From positions 5,580,001-5,644,000 of the forward strand of contig AP026549.1 in assembly GCA_026075535.2 (NCBI GenBank): DNA of 64,000 nucleotides, in the 5' to 3' direction. The translations under genes were made by a program, and so were the position numbers. Of this stretch, positions 35,701-43,649 are shown piece after piece. The notes under the pieces are model-generated. The model saw only the letters and a list, made by a program, of their open reading frames with translations, searched no databases and had not been told where the DNA came from. This DNA is from Tricholoma matsutake (lineage: Eukaryota; Basidiomycota; Agaricomycetes; Agaricales; Tricholomataceae). Within the stretch, counting starts at the first letter, position 1, and every line of letters begins with the position of its first letter.

Positions 35701-35952
35701 AAGAGAGTCGAATGACTCCTTGGAGAACACGTCTTCAAACTCATGGAGATGAGGGAGTAAGGAGTTAGTAGAGGATTTAGCAGCGTTGTTTTTGTGGAAG
35801 GCCTCAGCGAGGCGTTGGGATATGTTCGATGTGGCACACACCTCATGCGATGAGCGAATCGCAGTGTAGAAGATCCGATCACCCTCCTCCATTTCCTCTG
35901 GGTCCTCATCATCATCATCCGAGTCCGGCATTAGATCAGGAACCCCTTCCAA
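32758..35952 (-). CDS. Gypsy copy 2 pol: RT, RNase H, integrase, chromodomain
   Basis: A 1064-codon open frame counted from its first Met. RT covers about residues 105-290 ([18 protein letters not shown]; active site YLDD at 255-258). RNase H spans about 395-515 (EADSSDFATGAVLSQ; TDHKNLEYF). The integrase zinc finger is at 625-665 (HHDSQIAGHPG...CRTCDLC). The integrase core has D696, D756 and E792, a D,D35E triad. A GPY/F-like module lies at 922-937 (LAHRFLGPFPIV). The C-terminal chromodomain (986-1040; YLVHWKGYGYEENSWVEESDV) defines a chromovirus and would direct integration to modified chromatin. All catalytic residues are present. Upstream it is cut off from protease by TGA 36000-35998, so a single polyprotein is no longer made. 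Confidence 0.93.
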   Translation of the reverse strand: MEGVPDLMPDSDDDDEDPEEMEEGDRIFYTAIRSSHEVCATSNISQRLAEAFHKNNAAKSSTNSLLPHLHEFEDVFSKESFDSLPAHKPWDHAIELTPGATPSSCKVYPLSPEEQRQLDQFIDEHLASGRIRPSKSPMASPFFFVKKKDGSLRPVQDYRRLNNITVKNRYPLPLISELVNQLCGARYFTKLDVRWGYNNVRIKEGDEWKAAFHTNRGLFEPLVMFFGLTNSPATFQTMMNDIFHDLILEGVVCIYLDDILIFTRMVEEHRRITRLVLERLRRYKLYLRQDKCEFERTKIEYLGLIISEGQVEMDPIKVNGVTAWPTPTNKKEVQSFLGFINFYRRFIKDFSHHARPLFDLTGKEAWRWDNAQQEAFEKLKEMVTSAPILTFADDSRPFRVEADSSDFATGAVLSQQSPEDQKWHPVAFYSKSLSAVERNYEIHDKEMLAIMRALEEWRHFLEGAQHKVEIWTDHKNLEYFMTAKKLNRRQARWSLYLSRFDFSLHHRPGRSMGKTNALSRRADHGDGSGDNQNIVLLQPDLFTIRALEGIVPQGEEWDILRDIHRANRSGLHEDVVARAVKELRKGSTLSLRAAEWAEKEDLLYFRDRIYVPNDPDLRRRIISQHHDSQIAGHPGRWKTLELTSRNYWWPQMSRLIGQYCRTCDLCLRTKVPRRKPIGELHPLPVPESRWDVVSVDFVVELPESNGFDAVMCTVDSVGKRAHFIPTHTTVSALGAARLYLHHVWKLHGLPGAFLSDCGPQFMAEFTRELYRLLGIKLLASTAYHPQTDGQTERVNQELEQYIRLFVNERQDDWDDLLPLAEFGYNNHVHASTQQTPFLLDTGRHPRMGFEPRQTPSHIKTVNEFTERMRDSLEEARAALAKAKDDMARFYNQRHSPTPQYKVGDRVYLDSSDISTTRPSKKLAHRFLGPFPIVKCVGTHAYRLRLPASMSRLHPVFHVVKLLPAPPDPFPGRHSHPPPPPTVIEGEPQYEVKSILDSRLRQGKLQYLVHWKGYGYEENSWVEESDVNAPRLIKEFHRRHTAAPRRIQVTDFGRIRFRMHRGDAS

Positions 35953-35997
35953 TTCTACTTCAGGTATAGGCAGGGGTCCAGCACGACACTTCTGAGT

Positions 35998-36704
35998 TCA
36001 TTGTATTGCCGCCTTCTGTCCACGACGTTCTTGCCTGGCTTCTGTGAAACACGTCCGACAGCGGGATGGACATCGGCTCATGGTAACCTCCCCGGTGCGC
36101 CAGTCGACCTCTGGGTTATGGTCTCGAAGCCATGGATATCCCAAAATCGCCTTTTGCTTTCCTAATTGAGTGACAGCAAAAAGGGCACACTCACTATGAT
36201 CTTTGTAACGGAGAACCAGGTCTGCAACCTCTCGGATGGCACCAGCTTCATTTGGGGATCCATCCACGTTATATACAGGTATCAGACGTGAGAGTGAGCG
36301 AGTATTTAGACGATGTTGTTGTACCAGATGGGAATCGATGAAGAGACCAGTCGCACCAGAGTCCAGGAGCGCAGAGACACCGAGTATCTGTCCAGTGTCG
36401 GTCGTCTGCAGTTCGATGGCTAGGTTTAAGGAATGTGCAGAGGGAGTGGATGCCACAATATACTTGCGTGGTAGTTTACGCTCCCATGATTTAATTTTGG
36501 GACGTGGAGTAGAAGGAGAGATGGGGAGAGCAGGTACGTCTTTAGCCAACTTCGAAGGGTCAGAGAGGGGAGCAGTCACAGAAATGGATTCATTCTCCAG
36601 GGATTCAACTGACAAGACTTCAAAGCGGTTATGGACAGGCAGTGAGGGCGTACGATTCACTCGCTGCGAATAGGAAAATCCTGCTCCTCTACAACTTCCA
36701 GCTT
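35998..36704 (-). pseudogene. Gypsy copy 2 protease segment of pol
   Basis: This frame is offset -1 from gag and overlaps its end (readable from before 36660). It carries the retropepsin-like motif LLDSGATGLFI (near 36350) and a conserved ILGYPWLRDHNP block (near 36130), typical of gypsy proteases. It ends at TGA 36000-35998, but the same frame stays open downstream into RT, so protease and RT were one polyprotein broken by this single nonsense codon. Protease would mature Gag and Pol inside the virus-like particle. Confidence 0.85.
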
Positions 36705-37775
36705 AACCTCCTCTGCAACTTGATCCTTCACTTCCTCAACATCTACAAGTGCCAACAGATCTTGCAGGAGTTCGTCTCGTCCCTTGGGGGTGAGCATGCG
36801 GATATCCTGACGATGGGGACACACTCCAGCCCTGTGTCCAGGTTCCCCACAACGGTAGCAGAGATCCAACTTACGTGCACGGCTGCGGGCTGCATCAACA
36901 TCCATTGGTACTGGGATATTGACGGCTGGTGTGGGAGTTTGACGAGCAGGAATGGGGTTAGGGCGGGGGAGGCTTCGATTGAAGGTGTAGGGCGTATGAG
37001 TGGTAGTTGGAGCACGGAATGCAGCATTAAACGCCGCATTTGTGAGTCGGTTCTCGTCACAGAGTGAAGCAGCTTCATACCAAGCAAGGATATCATCGTC
37101 CGCTGGGCGCCCTTCCAACATCTGTGCAATCTGGTCCTGAATTTCTCAGTTGAGTCCCCGTCGGAACTTCACCACCACTGGTAACCCACTCCCATACCCT
37201 GCCATGTCCACCAAATCCTTGAACTCATCGATATAGTCGTCCACGGATCGACGTCCCTGGTGGTAAGTGGATGACTCAAGTCGTGTCACTGCTCGGTGGC
37301 GTTCATTGAGGGGGCAGAAGTGGCATACGAACTCAGCTCGAAAGTCACCCCAAGTGGAGAAAGGTAGAGAACCGAGTTCTTTAGTTTGACGTAGGATACG
37401 GTCCACATAGAGATAGGCGCGTTCAGATTTCATGTATGTGAAGGCCCAATAAATTTTTGCAGCCTCATCGACGAATTGATGCGACTGGAGACTAATGTAT
37501 AACTCACAGGAATTAAGGAATGCACGTCCCTGCGCACGTGCACCATTAAATTCGGCGGGGGGGGACGGTTTGATCTGGGCACGTTCCTTAGTGGATGCGT
37601 TTGGCAAAACATCGTTGTTGGGTGCGCTTGGAGTCGTGAAGGGGGAACTATTAGTCGTAGGGTTAGCCTGGAGGGTCCTAACGAAGTTTTCAATCGTAGA
37701 TTTAAGCGAGTCGATTTGCGCGCGCATTCCGGAAACGTCGCTTTCAAGCGCGTCGAAGCGTTCTGATGGGTCCAT
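36657..37775 (-). pseudogene. Gypsy copy 2 gag (one internal stop)
   Basis: It starts at ATG 37775 (MDPSERFDALES; an in-frame TAA lies upstream and no earlier ATG follows it), about 372 codons. The capsid-like retrotransposon gag domain (WGDFRAEFVCHF, about residues 120-200) is followed by a TGA at 37148-37146, in the same frame as the rest and very likely a former CGA (Arg). Downstream lies a CCHC zinc knuckle (CYRCGEPGHRAGVC, near 36860) that binds RNA. The frame ends at 36657, overlapping protease-pol in the -1 frame. Confidence 0.85.
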
Positions 37776-37929
37776 GTCGCTAGGGAGCGCGTTTGGCGAA
37801 AATGGCGGCGCAATAAAGGCGAGAGTATCTGGAACGGTGTGTAGGGACTCTGTGGAGCTTTGGGAAGCGTCGTCCAGTCCGTACCTGCCTATTTTGGGCA
37901 GCGCGTTCGCGATTTTCGGGCCTTAGGGG

Positions 37930-37939
37930 AGAGTTTTCT
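37930..37939 (-). other. Self-complementary primer-binding site of gypsy copy 2
   Basis: Two bases inside the 5' LTR, the minus strand reads AGAAAACTCT. This is the exact reverse complement of AGAGTTTTCT at the predicted mRNA start (38052-38043). No tRNA-like PBS (TGG...) follows the LTR. The arrangement is that of Tf1/sushi elements, whose mRNA folds back to prime its own reverse transcription. The same pair is kept in gypsy copy 1 (7061-7070 with 7174-7183). Confidence 0.65.
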
Positions 37940-37941
37940 AC

Positions 37942-38367
37942 TATAAGGGCAACCTAAGCCTCTAGCAAAAGGAAATCCGAAGTTAAAATTATACTACATA
38001 ATACAGGCATTGGGGGCGCACCTAGCAAAGGGAAATCCGAAGAGAAAACTCTAAGGATCCCCTTGCTGATGCCCAGTATATGTGAAGACGACAAAAATCA
38101 AATATAACCTAAAAATAGAAAAAGGCGGAGATAGGCGGATCAAGGCCGCCGAATGACATCATACCAAGGGGTATGTGTCGGAAGGGGTACTCCGCCTCTA
38201 AATATAAAAGTGTCAACATATACAAACATGATAGCAAGGGAAAATTAGTAATAAAATCCGGAAAAATCATAGAAAATGAAGAATAGAAGGAAATGAGGTG
38301 GGGAAAAATATGGGACGAACATAAAAAATAGGAAAAACACACAGGGCACCCCCTTAGTCCCCTTACA
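37942..38367 (-). repeat. 5' LTR of gypsy copy 2
   Basis: Partner of 32321-32746. It contains a TATA-like box (minus strand CATATACTGGG, TATA at 38080-38077) 28 nt upstream of AGAGTTTTCT (38052-38043), so transcription plausibly starts at or next to that decamer. Confidence 0.97.
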
Positions 38368-38662
38368 GGAATGTGATGGCTTGTTCTTTTGTTTGCACAT
38401 CAGTGTTCATTCCATCCGCATTTTCTTGCTCTTTTTGTGTTTTCTTGGTCGTTGTTGCAATGGTTTTTTGTCTCATTTGTGGGGGTGTGGGCCCAAGAGG
38501 TTGAGACATGGTTCTATGTATGTTTATAGCTATGGAATGTGTGGTTTGACACTATTCTCTACTTTATGTTCTGCCTCCTCCTCTCTTACTTTGGTTCTTG
38601 AACTGTGGGAATTTTTTGAGATGGTGGTGGTACAAGGTCAAGAGGCGTCCCTGAAGCTGATT

Positions 38663-38970
38663 ATACCCTAGGCTTGGGGGATAAGTGAGAGATAAGTGTC
38701 GATTTGAGGGCTAAGTAACTTATCCCAGATTGATTTAGGCTTAATTTAAGCTTGATTTAAGAGAAATTGGCTCATTTCTCAGTTTGATGTAGGGCAAGCA
38801 AGCTTGGCTATCTGACATGCTCTTAATTTGGTTGCATGCATGTCCTCCGGGTGATGGGTACCTTGATCTAATAATAACACCTGCTAATGAGGGGGAGTTG
38901 CTTCTCATGAGGATTTGAGCTGAGCAGCAAATAATCTGAGATAATGACCTGCTCCCACAGTTGTTCTACT
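38663..38970. other. Spacer between LINE and element E
   Basis: AT-rich, no coding sequence. A short inverted repeat (GGGATAAGT near 38674, ACTTATCCC near 38720) could form a hairpin. It ends in gttctact (38963-38970), the left target duplication of element E. Confidence 0.5.
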
Positions 38971-40646
38971 TAAGGCTCCAACTGTTCTATCTATATAACT
39001 ATGTTATACAGTTTATACTGTATATGTTTATGTTTATGTATAGGGCTTGGGCCTCAAGGTGGTGTACACAGTAGTTATACAGTATATAGATGGTTAAACA
39101 GTTTACCTATTATGATTGACAGCAATAATGAATAGTAGGGTGTCACAAGGGGATGGTGGAATGGGAAAATCACATATTCACTCAGTTTTTTTTTCTCAGC
39201 CCCTCAGTTGACCCCTTCTGCCATGTATGGAAGTTTCCCATCATGTGCAGTTTTTTCCCCAAGCAATTTTCACACAAAATATTTCATCACTATATAGTAC
39301 AGACTGCCTAGTACAATTCCTATGCTTCTTACTAGGCTAGCTGTGATTTTGAACCCATGTAACACCTGCAACTTCAATATTTTGTATGTGTGTTGAGATA
39401 TCAAGCTCAGCCATCTTGGGCCACTCTTTGGCCCTGATACTCTTCCATTATTGATCCTTATCATTCCAGTGTTCTGCCTTCATTACCTAGTTACCAGTAT
39501 ATATACTTTGCTGTACCTCTTTGAGCACTTGTAACCAACAGGCACTATTCCCCTTTTTGCAACAATGTGTTGATGAGAAACCATGTGACATCATGCCCAA
39601 CTTGCTGATGATGCATCAACAGAACAACTTCCCCCAGCAACTTTGTTAGCATCATAACACATATTCTCAATAAATCTACAGTTTCTACTGGTTTGGGAGC
39701 TATTCTACAACCATGCTAAGTAATTCATGCCCAAACAAAGCCATTTTTCATAGTTTACAAGTCTATAGAACCCATTTGGTGGCTCAACAACACCTATCAG
39801 CATTGTATATACCCTAGTATAATAATGAAAATGCTTCACCAACCACAATTACTATCTCAACTACTAAACCTGGGCTGTAGTTCAGATTGAGAAAGTTTTG
39901 GCTCCCAAGTGTGTTATTCCATATCATAAAAAGGCTCTTGGAGATTTTGAAAATGGGCAGCATCATTTGAAGTTGTAGTAAGCATAGCAGCCTTGCAAAC
40001 CTGCAATTTACAACAACCAAAACCTGTGTCAGAGCCAGCAAGACACCCTGGAACTGCTGAAGCAATTAGGCCACCTGATTTACCAATCAGTGTGGCAACT
40101 GCCAGTGTGGAATTAGCCTCTCAACTTGAAGAACTTAGAGATGCATTGGATGATGGATCTGAGCCTGATATTGACAGTGAAGCAGTGGATACAGAGAATT
40201 TCCCAGAATACAGTGGATATACACAAAATGCATTATTGGAGTGAATCACTGGAATTTTGGCAGACATTTTTCATGAAATTGAGAAGATTACATGAACAAT
40301 CTCTAGAAAACACACTCTTTGCTGTAATTATTTTTCAGTCTCTGGCAGGACCCCCTGCCTGCAGTTTGGGATTCCTGTTCCATCACCCCCTTGCATTCAC
40401 TCTTAGAATCTTGCACTTCCTGGCTGCTGAAGCAGCATCAAGTAAGCTTTCTTCCTTACTATCTGATATGTACAAATGTTAGTTATGGTGATAAAGGAAG
40501 GAAATAATAATGTCAGTATTTCAACTGTGTATATCAAGTGTATATCTGTTTATTAAACAGTACATAGATGGTTATATAGTTTAGATAACTGTTTATGTAT
40601 ACTTGGCCTTTGAGGAGTATACATAAACTAAACAGTTGGAGCCTTA
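38971..40646. mobile_element. hAT-type element E with 16-bp terminal inverted repeats
   Basis: A 1676-bp element with perfect 16-bp inverted termini TAAGGCTCCAACTGTT/AACAGTTGGAGCCTTA, fitting hAT YARNG, and perfect 8-bp duplications gttctact (38963-38970, 40647-40654). Subterminal regions repeat TATACAGT/ACTGTATA-like words. It belongs to a different family from A-C. A decayed plus-strand frame (39993-40244, running on as a broken frame to about 40470) is acidic and Ser/Glu/Asp-rich, followed by a D-I-F-H block; I could not assign it to a family. No transposase motif was found. Confidence 0.88.
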
Positions 40647-40654
40647 GTTCTACT

Positions 40655-41128
40655 ACCTGTTAGGCAGCATATTCTCAGTCTTTACAATAAAGTTTTAATG
40701 AGCTTCCTGGCCTAAGGGTTGGTTATTGCTTACATGCATGCACATACTGTAGTACAATGCTTTTAGAAGTGTAAATACTGTATTGTATTGTATGAATTTA
40801 ATGTGGAGTCCCACAACTGCCACAGCCTCCCATTGAGGATTGAGGTGAAAGGCTGCACCGCGAGGACAGACTGCCAGATATGCCATGATGCGACTGATGG
40901 CCTTGATGGCCTTGGGACAAGCAATGCATGGCAATCGCCGAATTTACCTCAATTTAACATTCAGTACCTTAAATCGAATCGAATATACACACTTATGTAA
41001 GCAGGTTCACAATACATACCACAATATCTTACCGGTTACCGGTTACCCTCGACCCGGTTGATCCTCTCGTCCATTTATAGCCTCCAACCACGTTAGGTTA
41101 TAGGCTATCACCTTATCTTCCCCTCGCT
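40655..41128. other. Border between repeat nest and gene island
   Basis: No gene seen. CpG frequency rises here from the depleted repeat region to the normal gene region. The last part (from about 41040) contains a tandem TTACCGGTTACCGGTTACC run and is the likely promoter region of the CorA-like gene starting at 41129. Confidence 0.5.
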
Positions 41129-43466
41129 ATGTCCGTGCGTAGTAACTCGACTGGTCACTTTTTCCCGAGAGAATACCAGAACGAAAGCAAGGTACCTCAT
41201 CGTCATGCAGCACCTTCGGCACCCTGGCCATGGATAAATATACACGACAGTGAATTCAGCCTGAGGCTGACCGACTGAATATAAACTTAAAACTTCTCTG
41301 ATTCATTTTTAGCCGTCGATGCTGCACAACTAGCGTCTGGCCTTCCTCCGGTGCCTAAACTCTGTGATCATAAGTCTTGTGATGGGTGCTGGAAAGATTA
41401 CCCCCAATCGCGTTTCCCAAACTGGACGAAGGACCAAAGATCGCGAAGTGGGATTTCCGACGCGATTGAGAATTATCGCAGGACGCCATGCGTTACATAC
41501 CAAGCCGATGTCTGTCCCGACGGAATTTTCGTGGATCTAGGATCAATCGCTGCCACGGATGCCGACAAGGACCCTACTTGGGATAGGATGATAAATACCG
41601 TAGTACGTATCCTCCTTCGAGTTCTGTCGGTGAATTCCTTATGACAGTTATTGATATTTTCATCTTTCATTCAGCGACCACCAGGCATCCGAGTTCGAGC
41701 GCTGTTCGTCGATAATTTATCTGGGCCTGTTCTCCAAATGCTTGGGACAAGGTAGGATGCACTTCCTATTACCCATATGGGCATTTGCCTTCATGATTGC
41801 GCAATCAAGTCAATTGACTCATTTTACAGATTCAATATCGAGCCATTTTTCTTCTCGTCGTCTTTAAACTGGATTCCTTCTCGATACCAAGAGGAAGTCC
41901 AGGATCGGAAAGGAGACCGTAGGGTCCCACCTTTCTCGACATTTATTAACTCTTTTCATGGATCAGTCCAGATGTCACGGTTACCTTAACATTTCTCAAG
42001 TCGATACAAATACCCAATCGAAGCCTGGTGGCATCGTTCCATGATTCCACAAGCATACCCGACATCCCTTCTCGCAGTCAGTTTATGTCATAATTCGCGA
42101 TGTGGCATTCGCTGAAAGCTAGTCAGAAAAACAGATGGTCGACACGCATGCACCTCTTCCTCTTCGTTTCAGTGTGTCACAATTTTTTCTCGTCTGAATC
42201 TCACCCCTTATACCGATTCGGAAGCCGATCGTCAACTGGTGGTCGATTTGCTTTCTGTTCATCTGATTCGCCATGTAGATGGAAGCACAATCATCTCTTT
42301 TCATCCGGAGAAAGATTACCCAACCACCTCTGCAAGGTATCTGCATGAACGTATCCGGTTTGCAGGTGAGTTTAAAATTCATCATATATTCAATTATTAG
42401 CTGAGTCAGACCAGGACGAAGCGTCTACTGGCAAAAAGTCTTCCGGGCTTCCCCTGATCCTACATTTATACTTCTGACCTTCCTTTGGCATGCAATATAC
42501 GCGTGGGATGAAGCCCTTGAAGACTTGTACACGCACATCAGTCACCTGGTGAGCCTCTTTCATATGGAATTCGTGGATAATCGGAAGACGTGAATGCTGT
42601 ATCAGGAAAGTAACGTAATTTCAACATCAAATATGACGCTCAGCCGGGAACTTCATATCATTCGTGCCCATCAGTTACACTACTCTTCGTTGCTTGAGGA
42701 CTTCCGTAAGACCATCGCGTTTATTCGAGCCACCAAGAATCCGGCCCTGGACTCGTTTCCGAAGCCGACACGTTTACGCAGCGCAGATTTGATGAAGAGG
42801 GAGTGTACCAACCTTATGAATGAGATCGATCGTTTGGACATGAGCCGAGAGATGGTGGATAAACAGCTAAAGAGCGTGATGAACCTGGTCGGTGCTTACA
42901 TCAATTGTCCGAGGTCGAATAGCTTATGTTCTATCGTGCTAGCTGTTCAGCAACGTCAAAATAAAAATGACAGAAGCCTCCGTAAAAGATAGCGCAGGTT
43001 GGTCGGTTCTGTTTGTTTTGCTAGTGAGCATCACTGAGGGGATCCCACTGTTTCTTTAGCAGTGAATAACATTCCTCTTGCCCTCCCAGCAGTCGCTGAC
43101 GGTTTTTCTTAGACCAGACAAATTGCGTTTGTGACAATGATTTATTTTCCTGCCTCGTTTGTTGCGGTGCGTGTTTTACGATGTATACCGTAACGTATAA
43201 TGCTTGTAGTTGACCTGCCATACTAGGGGGTATTTGGCATGAATGTAAGAGAGATCAATCCGACGAACAATGGAATATTGGTTCCCTTCAGATTGATTCA
43301 TTATGCGGCAACTGCCATCTCCTTCACTGTGGCATCCATCTGGATTATCATCGCCTTTCAGAGCAAGCACATCCTTGGAGAGGAGGACACCAGCTTTTGG
43401 CAGCGTCTTGGCTGGCCATATTTGCTTTTCAGGAAATCGTACGGCAGAAGAGACCTGGATACCTGA
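41129..43466 (+). pseudogene. CorA-like Mg2+ transporter paralogue 1 (frameshifted)
   Basis: Probable membrane Mg2+ channel/transporter of the CorA superfamily. Exons: 41129-41249, 41313-41602, 41675-41751, 41830-41918, 41972-42076, 42173-42365, 42415-42548, 42606-42887, 42943-42997, 43060-43061, 43113-43166, 43227-43466. The N-terminal module has LCDHKSCDGCWKDYPQSRFP; the C terminus has the signature GVFGMNVRE followed by a hydrophobic segment (ISFTVASIWIIIAF), the second TM of the CorA hairpin. It parallels exon by exon the gene at 51887-54373. An extra base in a T-run of the sixth exon (about 42184-42189) shifts the frame, and exon 9 lacks about seven codons. Unless an alternative splice rescues it, it is inactive. 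A sequencing error in the T-run is the other possibility. Confidence 0.75.
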
Positions 43467-43649
43467 GTCTGCAGCTGCCTGCCCTCTAAGAATCCTTACT
43501 TCCCGAATGTTGATTGACAGAGCTCCGATACACCTCAACGGATGGGAACGAGACTAGAGAATCAGATAAGATATGTATTTCATAGCAAGCTTATGTAATC
43601 GTATGATCAGAAAGAGTCACAATTCTACATACACCATTAACTTACCACC

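Larger units (their letters stand above)
32321..38367 (-). mobile_element. Ty3/gypsy chromovirus, copy 2 (young, almost intact)
   Basis: A 6047-bp element with two 426-bp LTRs differing at only about three positions and a perfect 5-bp duplication ggaat (32316-32320, 38368-38372). Gag, protease, RT, RNase H, integrase and chromodomain all lie on the minus strand. Only two nonsense codons were found, both TGA: one in gag (37148-37146) and one between protease and RT (36000-35998). The element is rich in CpG, unlike its decayed sister at 618-7507, so it inserted after the CpG decay that affected the sister, or has escaped it. It interrupts LINE ORF1. Confidence 0.97.
30871..38509 (-). pseudogene. 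LINE ORF1 (gag-like, three zinc knuckles), split by gypsy copy 2
   Basis: Start ATG at 38509 (MSQPLGPTPPQMRQ). The frame runs to the gypsy insertion point at ggaat (38368-38372/32316-32320) and continues at 32315 with LTAKEYLVPSKPIDLQ, showing the split is solely due to the insertion. Downstream are a coiled-coil-like region (32270-31900) and three Cys/His knuckles (CLRCQKFRHYVPGC, CARCGG..QC, CTNCAG...H...C; 31250-31080), which bind nucleic acid in LINE ORF1 proteins. Two TGA stops also occur (near 32065 and 31390). Confidence 0.82.
24737..38650 (-). mobile_element. Non-LTR retrotransposon (LINE, Tad1/I-group-like), interrupted twice
   Basis: The minus-strand element ends at a T-run on the plus strand (24735-24746, the A-tail) and is bounded by a 12-bp duplication ctgaagctgatt (24725-24736 and 38651-38662). 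It has ORF1 with three CCHC knuckles and ORF2 with APE endonuclease, RT, RNase H and a C-terminal Cys/His motif. Element C lies between RT and RNase H; gypsy copy 2 lies in ORF1. Removing both leaves about 6.2 kb, a normal full-length size. Numerous TGA stops at former CGA codons make it dead. RNase H places it in the I/Tad/Jockey-type groups rather than L1 or RTE. Confidence 0.88.

Noticed and set aside
38674..38726. GGGATAAGT/ACTTATCCC inverted repeat as transposon ends
   Set aside because: The arms are only about 50 bp apart and no target duplication was found.
41030..41060. TTACCGGTTACC tandem run as telomeric or origin repeat
   Set aside because: Only about two units, in a normal promoter position, and not a TTAGGG-type repeat.
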